Shown here: positions 33,232 through 40,837 of the stretch, one piece after another
Layout: every line of letters starts with the position of its first letter
Numbering within the stretch: the stretch's first letter is position 1
Origin: Nocardia vinacea
GTDB taxonomy: Bacteria; Actinomycetota; Actinomycetes; Mycobacteriales; Mycobacteriaceae
Length of the DNA: 64,000 bases
Reading direction: 5' to 3'
Assembly (NCBI RefSeq): GCF_035920345.1
Contig: NZ_CP109149.1
Span: 3,596,001 to 3,660,000 of the forward strand
Notes under the pieces: model-generated
What the model was told of the DNA's origin: nothing
Database searches by the model: none
The model's input: only the letters and a program-made list of their open reading frames with translations
Made by a program: the position numbers and the translations under genes

Positions 33232-34140
33232 TCATGGTTCGTGTCCGTGGTCGACCTCGGCCACCGCCGACGCGGGCGTCGGATCGGTCGTGGTGTCGGC
33301 CGGTTCGAGTGCTGCGGGCGGGTCGCCGGTCAGACCAGCGGCCTCGATCGCGGCGTTGATTCCCGCGGCATCGGGGTCCCGGTCGGGGTCGGTGACCGTC
33401 AGCTGCGCTGAACGTCGGTCGAGTGTGGTGAGGGCGTCGGCGGCGAGTGAGACCATGTGGTCCGGGGAGATCGGCATCTGGGTGGTGATGTCGTCGTGGG
33501 TGATTCCGGCGGTTTGCAGCACGATCACCGGCATCGTGATGGCGGTGAAGTCGGTGCCTGCCACCTGGTTCCAGCGCGCCGCGAGCTGCTGGTCGCTGTG
33601 TGTGGCGAACTTTGCGGCGACCGCGGTCGACCAGTGCTGGGCGCCGCGCTGCCAGATCTGGTGGCGTTCTTCTTCGCTCAAGGTCAAGGCGTACGAGACC
33701 GCGCCGAGGCGCTGCCAGGTCATCCCCATCACCCGCCGAAACCGTGCCACTGCATCGCGGTTCAGCTCGCCGCGGCGGGTGTAGGCGGCGGCCACGCCCG
33801 CCATATCCTGCAAGCCGCGTACCTCGATGCCCAACGCGTCGGTCAGTGCGGTCCGGTCGACCTGTCCCGACCCGAGCAGCGCTTGCCCCGGCTGCCACTG
33901 CCCGCCACGCTCGCCCGCGGCGCGGACGTAGTCGACCCATGGCTTCGGCACCCCGACCGCCAACGCCACATCCTCGAGCTGTTCGCGCGAACCCTCGCCG
34001 ATACGCAACTGCTGCAACACTTCTGGCGGTGGGCTTGCGTGTCCGGCGTGACGAGCGTGCGCGAGGCGCTGCTGGTTGTCGTAGGCCAGGTTCTGCACGG
34101 CTTTGAGCAGATGCGCCTGCAGCGGAGTCGGGGTGTCCAT
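33232..34140 (-). CDS. transfer-region paralogue family, member 5
   Basis: ATG 34140, preceded by GGTGAG; 302 residues. Family motifs: 'LQAHLLKAVQNLAYDNQQRL', 'ALAVGVPKPWVDYVRAAGER', 'GLQDMAGVAAAYTRRGELNR', 'FRRVMGMTWQRLGAVSYAL', 'SEEERHQIWQRG' and 'LAARWNQVA'. The C-terminal region is Asp/Ala/Thr-rich and variable, as in the other members. It follows the acidic coiled-coil gene by 54 bases. Confidence 0.78.
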   Translation of the reverse strand: MDTPTPLQAHLLKAVQNLAYDNQQRLAHARHAGHASPPPEVLQQLRIGEGSREQLEDVALAVGVPKPWVDYVRAAGERGGQWQPGQALLGSGQVDRTALTDALGIEVRGLQDMAGVAAAYTRRGELNRDAVARFRRVMGMTWQRLGAVSYALTLSEEERHQIWQRGAQHWSTAVAAKFATHSDQQLAARWNQVAGTDFTAITMPVIVLQTAGITHDDITTQMPISPDHMVSLAADALTTLDRRSAQLTVTDPDRDPDAAGINAAIEAAGLTGDPPAALEPADTTTDPTPASAVAEVDHGHEP

Positions 34141-34194
34141 CTCACCGGCCCCCGCCGCCGGGTAGCCGCACCGCTGGCCTCCTGGTTTCGCTGG

Positions 34195-35211
34195 TCATGG
34201 CTCGGTCGCCAGCATCGGTGCCAGTACCACCGGACCCGAGAGCGGTTCGGCATCCAGATCGACATCCATGGCCTCGGTGAGGCCCTCGCTGGTGGCTCCG
34301 GTGGCGTCGATCGCCTCCCCGATCACCGCTCCCTGCTCGGGCTCGCTGTCCGCATCGCCGGACAGATCAGCGAAGTCGTGGGCGAGGTGGGTGGCGAAAC
34401 TGAGTTCCTCGGTGAGACCGACAATGTCCTCGATTCCCACCGACGACCTGGCCTGCTCCCCAACCCCCACGTCGAAGTCATCGAAGTCGCCGAAGTCTTC
34501 GACGATGGTGGCGTCGATGATTTCGGCGTCGGTGCCGGTGTCCGCAACGAGCGTCGCGTCGACGACCTCGGTGTAGTCGGTGCCGGTGTCTTCGGCGAAT
34601 CGCTCGTCGTAGGCATCAGCATCGCGTTCATGTTGGTCGGACAACCCTTCCGCGGCTTTGGCGGCGGCGAACGCGGCTGCCGACGCCTTCGCTTCGCCGG
34701 ATTCCCCCTGCGCGGTCAGGGTGTCACTGAAACCCGCTGCACGGCGGCGGATCTTGATCATCAGTTTCTTGAGTTTGACGTCGAGGTCGTGCAGCTCGAC
34801 CGCACGCTCCTCCCGGTTGGTCAGGTGTTTGCGTTCAAGCTTTCCTGCCTTGTTTCGGCGCGACAGATCAGCATCGGCACGCTGGATTTGGCGCCACTTC
34901 TGCCACTGCTCCATCTGGTGTGCTTGCCCACCGCGCTCGATGCGGGCGCGCACCTCATCGACCCTGGCGGAGTTGAAATCGCTCTTGTGGCCCGCTTCTT
35001 CCACGGCATCGATCACCCGGAGCCGGTGTTCGATGAACGAGCGCCACTCTTTGGCGTTCGCGTGGCGAACCCGCTGCTCGGACTCCGTCTTCGACCGCGC
35101 TTCCCCACCTCGCCCACGCATCAGCGCGGCGGTGGTGTGCGCGGTTTGCAACGCTTGAACGAAACCCTGGCGCATCGCCTGACTGGATTCTTCGACGGGA
35201 TCTCCACTCAT
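34195..35211 (-). CDS. coiled-coil, strongly acidic-tailed transfer protein
   Basis: ATG 35211 overlaps the preceding stop (ATGA); 338 residues. Residues 1-180 are highly charged and helical ('VRARIERGGQAHQMEQWQKW', 'NKAGKLERKHLTNREERAVE', 'LKKLMIKIRRRA'), suggesting a long coiled coil. Residues 190-338 are almost free of basic residues ('DDFDVGVGEQ', 'GDADSEPEQGAVIGEAIDAT'). This charge-split layout suits a scaffold or cytoplasmic adaptor. No family is recognised. Confidence 0.7.
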   Translation of the reverse strand: MSGDPVEESSQAMRQGFVQALQTAHTTAALMRGRGGEARSKTESEQRVRHANAKEWRSFIEHRLRVIDAVEEAGHKSDFNSARVDEVRARIERGGQAHQMEQWQKWRQIQRADADLSRRNKAGKLERKHLTNREERAVELHDLDVKLKKLMIKIRRRAAGFSDTLTAQGESGEAKASAAAFAAAKAAEGLSDQHERDADAYDERFAEDTGTDYTEVVDATLVADTGTDAEIIDATIVEDFGDFDDFDVGVGEQARSSVGIEDIVGLTEELSFATHLAHDFADLSGDADSEPEQGAVIGEAIDATGATSEGLTEAMDVDLDAEPLSGPVVLAPMLATEP

Positions 35212-35747
35212 GGCAGAACCCCCAATTCGGATAACACCCACGCCGATCCCGCCGTGGTGCGGGTGGCGTGGGCGTACACCGCCCACCTGATCGGCGGCTG
35301 GTCACCCGGTTGCAGGTCCACACCCAGCACGCGGCTGGCCGTGGTCGCGGTGTCGGTGGGATGGTCGTCGCTGGTGATGCGAGCCGACGTGGTGATCACG
35401 GTGGCAGCGGTACGCCACTGCTGCCATTGCGTCGGGCTCACTGGCGCCCACACCAGGGAAGCGGATTCGGCGCGGTCGGCGAATCCGGGATCCATCAACA
35501 CCCGCGCGGTACGAAACGCCACCCGCGCATCGGTTTGCTCGCTGGGCCGATAACCGAACACGGTGCTCACGGTCGCGGTCAGTACAGCTTCGGCCGAACA
35601 CGGGTCCACCGTGTCAAAGGGTGGGGCGAAACTCGCTGTCCTGCACCGTGTTGCGTCGTTGGCGGCGGGGTGGGGTGGGTTCGCGGCGCAGGCTGCGGTT
35701 ACGGCAGCGAGGGAGACAGCTGCGGTCAGGACTTTTGTTGGGGTCAT
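35208..35747 (-). CDS. secreted or lipidated T4SS component, VirB8/TcpC-like shape
   Basis: ATG 35747 overlaps the preceding stop; 179 residues. A signal peptide ends at 'AAVTAACAAN', a weak lipobox, so it is probably exported and perhaps lipid-anchored. The mature part has 'AEAVLTATVSTVFGYRP...' with helices followed by strands, a size and pattern compatible with the NTF2-like periplasmic domain of VirB8/TcpC proteins. That assignment is tentative. In the operon it sits between the 222-residue protein and the coiled-coil protein. Confidence 0.65.
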   Translation of the reverse strand: MTPTKVLTAAVSLAAVTAACAANPPHPAANDATRCRTASFAPPFDTVDPCSAEAVLTATVSTVFGYRPSEQTDARVAFRTARVLMDPGFADRAESASLVWAPVSPTQWQQWRTAATVITTSARITSDDHPTDTATTASRVLGVDLQPGDQPPIRWAVYAHATRTTAGSAWVLSELGVLP

Positions 35748-36412
35748 GCCGACTCCCGGGATGGGTGTAGGAGGCCGCCGAGGTCGGTGGTGGACCAGTC
35801 GATGGCCTCGTGGCGGTCGCATTGTTCGGCGGCCGGGTTGTGCACTGGTTCGCTCACCACGTCCAGCACCAGCGCGGCGGTGCGGGCGGCGTGGTGCAGG
35901 TTCTCGACGTCGATGCCGCGGGTGCGGGCCAGGATCAGATGCAGGGTGGCCGCCTGGGCACCCCATTGGGTGCGGGCTTGCCCGGCCAGCCAGATCGCTT
36001 GTCGCGCTGAGGCTTCCGCAGCCGCGGCACCGGTGGCGATGACGGTGTCGCTGGCAAACCGGTCGTGCCAGATGACGCGCCCGTCACCGCGGCACACGGT
36101 GAAGGCGTCCATGGTAGCGGCCGACCACAGCATCAGCCGCGGCCCCCGCACCGCCATCGCCACCAGCCGCTGATCGGCGCTGCGGCGAGCGGCTTCGATC
36201 TGACGCAATCCTTCGTAGTCGATCCCGGCCTCGACCATCAATGCGGTCAGAAATCGCTCGAAGGCGCGGCCGTCGGTGAACTTGTGCTCGACCGCGACCC
36301 GATCGAATTGGCGGGTACTGGTGAACCCGTGCAGCTCGGCCGCACGCACACGCACGACCATCTCCGGTGTGACACCAGAGTGCGGGGCCGCTACTGTCGG
36401 TGTGGTTTTCAT
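35744..36412 (-). CDS. hypothetical transfer-operon protein (222 aa)
   Basis: ATG 36412 overlaps the NlpC/P60 gene's stop (ATGA). The N-terminal region 'EMVVRVRAAELHGFTSTRQF' is followed by helical segments and a strand-rich 'LMLWSAATMDAFTVCRGDGR' around residue 105, then Ala-rich helices to the end. No signal peptide or membrane segment is seen, so the protein is cytoplasmic. No family is recognised; position between the peptidase and VirB8-like genes implies a T4SS-specific role. Confidence 0.65.
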   Translation of the reverse strand: MKTTPTVAAPHSGVTPEMVVRVRAAELHGFTSTRQFDRVAVEHKFTDGRAFERFLTALMVEAGIDYEGLRQIEAARRSADQRLVAMAVRGPRLMLWSAATMDAFTVCRGDGRVIWHDRFASDTVIATGAAAAEASARQAIWLAGQARTQWGAQAATLHLILARTRGIDVENLHHAARTAALVLDVVSEPVHNPAAEQCDRHEAIDWSTTDLGGLLHPSRESA

Positions 36413-37548
36413 TCTCGTCCTCCCGGGGTGGTGTCGAGGGGTGAAGGGGCGGGTTTGCTGTAGCGGCGCACGGCCATCCGTTCTCCGTCGAACACCGATA
36501 ACGCAGTGAGAGTGACGTTTTGGCCGCTTTGCGGGCTGTGTAACAGCAGGTCGCGGCCTTGAGCGTCGCGGCCGTAGTAGATGCCGACGTGATGGGAATC
36601 CGTATCGCCTGGCGCGGTGAAAAAGATCAGATCCCCCGGTGCGCGCTCGGCATAGGGCACCGGTTGGGCGCTGGGGTGGTCCTGTTGGGCTTGGGTGTAG
36701 TGCGGCAACCGGATTCGCCCGCCCGAGGCCTGATAGATCGCATATAGGGTCAGACCCGAGCAGTCGAACCCGCCGCTGGTCGGACCATTGGTGTCGCCGC
36801 CGCCCCATACATACGGGGTGCCGATCCATTTCATCGCCGCCTCGATGACCGCGCGACCGAAGGCACTGGCGTGCGCGGGTAGTGGCGTCCCGGATCCGTT
36901 CGGCCCGCACCCGGCGGGTGAGGACCCGCCGGGGGTGGAGGGCATCGAGGCGGTATCGATGTCGGCGAACATCAGATAGAGCCGTTGCGCTAAATCCAGT
37001 TGCGCTCCATAGGCATTGGGTGCGGATTGTTCGATCGCTTGCGCCAGGTCGGCCGGTGACATGTGGGCGGCGGCGGGCCCGAGTTGCGCGGCGTGGTCGT
37101 AGAACCAGTTGATTTGGTAGATCGGGTTCATCAAGGTGGCGATACCGACCGATCCCCAGACACTGGCCCGCATCTGGTGCGGACCGACCGAGTCGTGGTC
37201 GTAGCCCAGGCCGTCGTTGCTGTAGTTCAGCGATTCCGGCACCGCGGGGTTGGCCAGGTTGCGGAAGGTGGATTCAGTGGCGGCGGCGGCCAGTTCGGCG
37301 ATGATCATGTTCTGTGTCATGCCGCGTTGTTTGCCGATCGCGACACCGTTGCGGGCCAGCTGTAACTGGCGCTCCGACAGCCCCGCCACCGATTGTCCGG
37401 TGGCACCCCTGACTCCGGCGGCACTGTTGGCCAGTGGGGCTGCACACGAACGGGCCGAGTCGACGCCGACAACGATCAGCAGTAGTATGATGAACGCGAT
37501 CGGTAGCGAGATCGCCGTCGCGATCACGGTTTTCGAGGTATCCATCAC
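36409..37548 (-). CDS. membrane-anchored lytic protein with NlpC/P60 peptidase domain
   Basis: 379 residues; GTG 37548 (or ATG 37545) overlaps the VirB4-like gene's stop. One membrane anchor lies at about 8-28. The middle, residues 55-190, resembles a lysozyme/transglycosylase-like helical domain ('MIIAELAAAATESTFRNLAN', 'SVGPHQMRASVWG'), and the C-terminus is an NlpC/P60 domain with Cys near 262 in GGFDCSG, His in 'SHHVGIYYG' and His in 'LLHSP'. This VirB1-like pairing opens the peptidoglycan locally so that the secretion channel can assemble, and is standard in Gram-positive T4SS operons. Confidence 0.88.
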   Translation of the reverse strand: MMDTSKTVIATAISLPIAFIILLLIVVGVDSARSCAAPLANSAAGVRGATGQSVAGLSERQLQLARNGVAIGKQRGMTQNMIIAELAAAATESTFRNLANPAVPESLNYSNDGLGYDHDSVGPHQMRASVWGSVGIATLMNPIYQINWFYDHAAQLGPAAAHMSPADLAQAIEQSAPNAYGAQLDLAQRLYLMFADIDTASMPSTPGGSSPAGCGPNGSGTPLPAHASAFGRAVIEAAMKWIGTPYVWGGGDTNGPTSGGFDCSGLTLYAIYQASGGRIRLPHYTQAQQDHPSAQPVPYAERAPGDLIFFTAPGDTDSHHVGIYYGRDAQGRDLLLHSPQSGQNVTLTALSVFDGERMAVRRYSKPAPSPLDTTPGGRE

Positions 37549-39254
37549 CTACTCGCTTCCCCTGCTGCGGGCAGATTGTCGAAGCGGCGGTTGGTGTTGT
37601 GGATGTCGGCGGCGCGCTCGGTGGGGGTGAATACCAGCCGGAACGGGATGCCGGGTTCGTTGGCTTCACCGGTTTTGAGCAGGAAACAGCCTGTGCCCGG
37701 TGGGGTTTCGCGGCGTGAGGGGTCCAGGTCGTCATCGGAGGGTGGCCGAGGAGCCGCCCACGAGGTGACCAGGCGTTTCTCGGTATCAGTGATACCGACC
37801 GCAGCACGGATGCGATCGATCTCCTCTGGCCCCACCGGACCGATCAGCTTCGCCCGAGCTCGCTCGAAGAACCCGAGGGCTTTGGCTTGCGCGGCAGGCG
37901 AATCGAAGCTCGACAGGTCCTTGATCGTGTGGCTGCACATGATCAACCCAGTGCCCAGGACACGGTTGAGTCGGGTGAGGGCATCGACGCGATCGACCAT
38001 GAATTCGCCCACGCCGAGCACACGCCAGATCTCGTCCATGACGACTTCGAACGTGCGTGGCGGGGCGAGTCCGGCATCAGCGAGTGCGTGGGCGGCGGCG
38101 ACCGCGCCGAAACCCTCGCTCCAGCAGACCATCAGCACTGCCGCCAAGAGCTTGGTGTCGCCTTCAGGTATGCGGCTGACGTCCACACACACTGCGGGGC
38201 TGGCCAGATCTAGGCGGGTGGTGGTCGGCCCGTTGAAGATCGCGCCGAACGGTCCTTCGACCAGCGCGCGCAGGGACCGGCGCAGGGTTTTGGTGCTGGC
38301 GCGGTAGGCGGGTTCGTCGTCTTCTTCGGCGAACTGGCGCAGTTGGTCGCCACCGCCGGAAATGACCTCGAGCAAGTTCGACAGAATCGGCGGGTGTTCG
38401 TAGCTGAAACCCCCTGCGGGGCTGTAGAGTTCGCGCAGCCCGGCGGCGAGCAGTACTTCTTCGTAGTCAGCGACGCGGGATCCGCGCACGAGCTCGATGA
38501 GCCCGGCAACGATGTTGACCTGCCCGGCCTCCACGCGCGCGGTGACCTGGCGCCGCTGGTCGGGGTCGGCGAGTCGCGCCACCACAGCACCGAGCGCGCC
38601 GACATCCAGGGGGTTGATGGTGCCGTGCCCATAACCGACGTCGACGACCTGCCCGCCGAGTTCCACGACAAGGTCGCGGTAGTCGGGTTTGGTGTCACCC
38701 ATGCACAGCACGGTTTCCCCGGCCACGACCGCGCCGGTCACCATGCGCCGGATCAGACTGGATTTGCCGAAACCATTGAGCGCCAGCACGAACGCGATCG
38801 GGGCGGTGATGAAGCCGCGCAGAAACCAGCTCATCGGGTCGAAATGCACGGGCGCGCCGGTGATGTAGTGCGCACCGACCGGGGTGCCAACGGTGGGGGC
38901 GCTGGCACCGACGGTGAAGGGCCACAGCCCGCCCACTTGCACGGTCGTCGCGCGCCATTCCGGCATGCCGGGCACGACCGCGGCGCGGCCACCGCCGAGC
39001 CCGCGATAGCCGCGATCGGTCAGCGCCAGCAGCGATCGGTCGAAGCCCTCGCGGCCGGTTTCCTCCCCGCGACCGGCCGCGGTCGCCCGGCGATGATCAT
39101 CGCTGGATATCGCCAGCCGTGCCCGCCAACCACGCAGGCCAGACTTGGCGGCAGACGCCTCGATCGCGGCGCGCGCCTGCGGTGTGAGAACGCGGACACC
39201 GGCGATTGTTTCGGTGCGGGTGGGGCGAGATCTCTTGGGGCGCTGGGTGTTCAT
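37545..39254 (-). CDS. VirB4-like T4SS ATPase
   Basis: 569 residues; ATG 39254 overlaps the stop of the 44-residue ORF (ATGA). Walker A is NGFGKSSL near 160-167 and Walker B 'VVMDEIWRVLG' near 402-412, with 'MCSHTIKDLSSF' after it, typical of the VirB4/TraC/HerA family in actinobacterial systems. It should power channel assembly and substrate passage at the inner membrane. The recombinase element inserted just upstream separates it from the SCO6880-like gene, its usual operon partner. Confidence 0.88.
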   Translation of the reverse strand: MNTQRPKRSRPTRTETIAGVRVLTPQARAAIEASAAKSGLRGWRARLAISSDDHRRATAAGRGEETGREGFDRSLLALTDRGYRGLGGGRAAVVPGMPEWRATTVQVGGLWPFTVGASAPTVGTPVGAHYITGAPVHFDPMSWFLRGFITAPIAFVLALNGFGKSSLIRRMVTGAVVAGETVLCMGDTKPDYRDLVVELGGQVVDVGYGHGTINPLDVGALGAVVARLADPDQRRQVTARVEAGQVNIVAGLIELVRGSRVADYEEVLLAAGLRELYSPAGGFSYEHPPILSNLLEVISGGGDQLRQFAEEDDEPAYRASTKTLRRSLRALVEGPFGAIFNGPTTTRLDLASPAVCVDVSRIPEGDTKLLAAVLMVCWSEGFGAVAAAHALADAGLAPPRTFEVVMDEIWRVLGVGEFMVDRVDALTRLNRVLGTGLIMCSHTIKDLSSFDSPAAQAKALGFFERARAKLIGPVGPEEIDRIRAAVGITDTEKRLVTSWAAPRPPSDDDLDPSRRETPPGTGCFLLKTGEANEPGIPFRLVFTPTERAADIHNTNRRFDNLPAAGEASR

Positions 39255-39385
39255 GCCAGTTCCCCATCACTCAGGTTCGACTGGTGGCGAGCAGTGGCGG
39301 TGAGCCGCAGACCAGGGGCCTTAACCGTGATACGTGCTGCGATCGGCGTGTTGAGGTTGTCTCGGCTTTTCTGAAGTGGTCTCAT
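39251..39385 (-). CDS. 44-residue ORF starting at the recombinase element boundary
   Basis: ATG 39385 is preceded by GGAAGGAGATCGAGAAAC, a very good ribosome binding site, and its TGA overlaps the VirB4-like start. The peptide is basic ('PIAARITVKAPGLRLTATAR'). The start codon and RBS lie inside or at the edge of the inserted element while the rest belongs to the operon. It may be the tail of a small gene cut by the insertion and given a new start. Confidence 0.5.
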   Translation of the reverse strand: MRPLQKSRDNLNTPIAARITVKAPGLRLTATARHQSNLSDGELA

Positions 39386-39390
39386 GTTTC
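39371..39390 (+). repeat. left attachment-like repeat of the recombinase element
   Basis: CTGAAG-TGG-TCTCAT followed by GTTTC. It matches the right end in CTGAAG and in the TCA...GTTTC block but is only half palindromic. The 44-residue minus-strand ORF begins within it. Confidence 0.5.
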
Positions 39391-39421
39391 TCGATCTCCT
39401 TCCACGTCGGGTGAAGGCGAG

Positions 39422-40504
39422 GTGTGTCAGTTGGGCATCGCGGCGGTCCGGGATCTGCGGTCGGCTCGGCCAGCTGCCTCGGCCGAGGAGTTGGAACGGT
39501 TCGAGACCGATGTGCTGGCCGAGTTCGTGCTCGCGCGCTCGGCAGCGGGGCTGGCCGATGCAACGATCCGGGGTGACCTGAGCAATCTCGAACAGATGCG
39601 GACCTGGTTCGGTCGCCCGTTGTGGGAGATGGAGCCACCAGACGCGGACACCTACTTCGGGCGGGTGCTGCGCGGGTCGCCGAGCGGCACGAGGTTGGCC
39701 CGTTGTGCGGCGTTGTCGGTGTACTTCGAGTTCCTCGAGCTTCGGCACAAGGTCGAGTTGCATGCGATGACCGGCCGGGTGGTGGAATGCCCGATCGATG
39801 AGATGAACCGCCCTCGTGGCCACAAGGACACCAGGGTGCGGATCCCGCCGCTGCGCGAGGAAGTCCAAACCTTGTTCGCGGGGTGGGCGCAGGAGCTGGC
39901 GACGTGCAGGAAGTTCGCTCCGGCCGCCCGGAACTACACCGCGTCGCGCCTGATGGCCGATGTCGGGTTGCGGATCAACGAGGCCCGCCATCTCGATCTC
40001 GACGACATTCGTTGGGAGCTGGGGTATTTCGGCAAGCTCCATGTCCGCGTCGGCAAAGGCGCGCGAGGGTCGGGACCGCGGCAACGGATGGTGCCCTTGC
40101 TCAACGGCGCCGACCGCACCCTGCGCTGGTATGTCGAGGACGTGTGGGGACAGTTCAGCGACGATCACACCCGCCCAGGCGCACCGCTGCTGCCCTCCGA
40201 ACGCATCAACGCGGACGGAACGCGAAATCGCGTCGGCTACAACGCCTTGCGTCGCAGTTTGGCCGAGGCGACGCGGGCGCATCTGCCAACGTGGATAGGG
40301 CGGATGTCGCCGCACGTGCTGCGCCACTACTGCGCCTCGCAACTGTACTTGGACGGCGTGGACCTGATCTCGATCCAGGAGATGTATGGCCATGCCTGGG
40401 TGACCACCACGATGAAATACGTTCACGTGCACCGAAGCCGGATCGAGGACGCCTGGATCGCCGGTCAACAACGCGTCGGCACGCGCTTGAAGGGACTGAT
40501 GTGA
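39422..40504 (+). CDS. tyrosine recombinase/integrase
   Basis: I place the start at GTG 39422 (GAAGGCGAG upstream) because the longer frame runs antisense through the VirB4-like start; 360 residues. A SAM-like core-binding domain spans about 15-110 and the catalytic domain shows Arg in 'VGLRINEARHLDL', the 'HVLRHYCASQLYLDG' box, 'GHAWVTTTMKYVH' with His and the nucleophilic Tyr. All key residues are present, so it should be active. Its stop abuts the next start. Confidence 0.88.
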   Translation: MCQLGIAAVRDLRSARPAASAEELERFETDVLAEFVLARSAAGLADATIRGDLSNLEQMRTWFGRPLWEMEPPDADTYFGRVLRGSPSGTRLARCAALSVYFEFLELRHKVELHAMTGRVVECPIDEMNRPRGHKDTRVRIPPLREEVQTLFAGWAQELATCRKFAPAARNYTASRLMADVGLRINEARHLDLDDIRWELGYFGKLHVRVGKGARGSGPRQRMVPLLNGADRTLRWYVEDVWGQFSDDHTRPGAPLLPSERINADGTRNRVGYNALRRSLAEATRAHLPTWIGRMSPHVLRHYCASQLYLDGVDLISIQEMYGHAWVTTTMKYVHVHRSRIEDAWIAGQQRVGTRLKGLM

Positions 40505-40834
40505 ATGCGCTGGAATCTGCGCCTGGCCGCGGCCAACCGCGGTATCTGGCAAGCCTCGCAGATGCAACGCCTGCTGGCCGAGCACGGCCTGGTCATCTCC
40601 GCCGGCAAGATGTCGCACCTGTGGTCGGGCCAGCCCGCCTCGATCAAGCTCGCCGATCTGGACGTGGTCTGCGTCGTGCTGGGTTGTGACATCGGCGAAC
40701 TGCTGATCCCGGAACCGGACTCGGTGTCGCGTCCCGACTCCGGCAGCGACAACGACGTGCAGGCTGCGGCACAACAATCTCGCCCCAGGGTGGTGCCCCG
40801 CCGCCGGGACGGGCGTTCGATGCCGCCGACCTGA
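40505..40834 (+). CDS. small Cro/C1-type HTH protein
   Basis: 109 residues; the ATG directly follows the integrase stop. Residues 5-75 form a Cro/C1-like HTH ('SQMQRLLAEHGLVISAGKMS', 'LADLDVVCVVLGCDIGELL'), then a polar Arg-rich tail. In such recombinase elements this gene sits between the two recombinase genes and probably regulates them or assists the recombination complex. Confidence 0.82.
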   Translation: MRWNLRLAAANRGIWQASQMQRLLAEHGLVISAGKMSHLWSGQPASIKLADLDVVCVVLGCDIGELLIPEPDSVSRPDSGSDNDVQAAAQQSRPRVVPRRRDGRSMPPT

Positions 40835-40837
40835 GCG

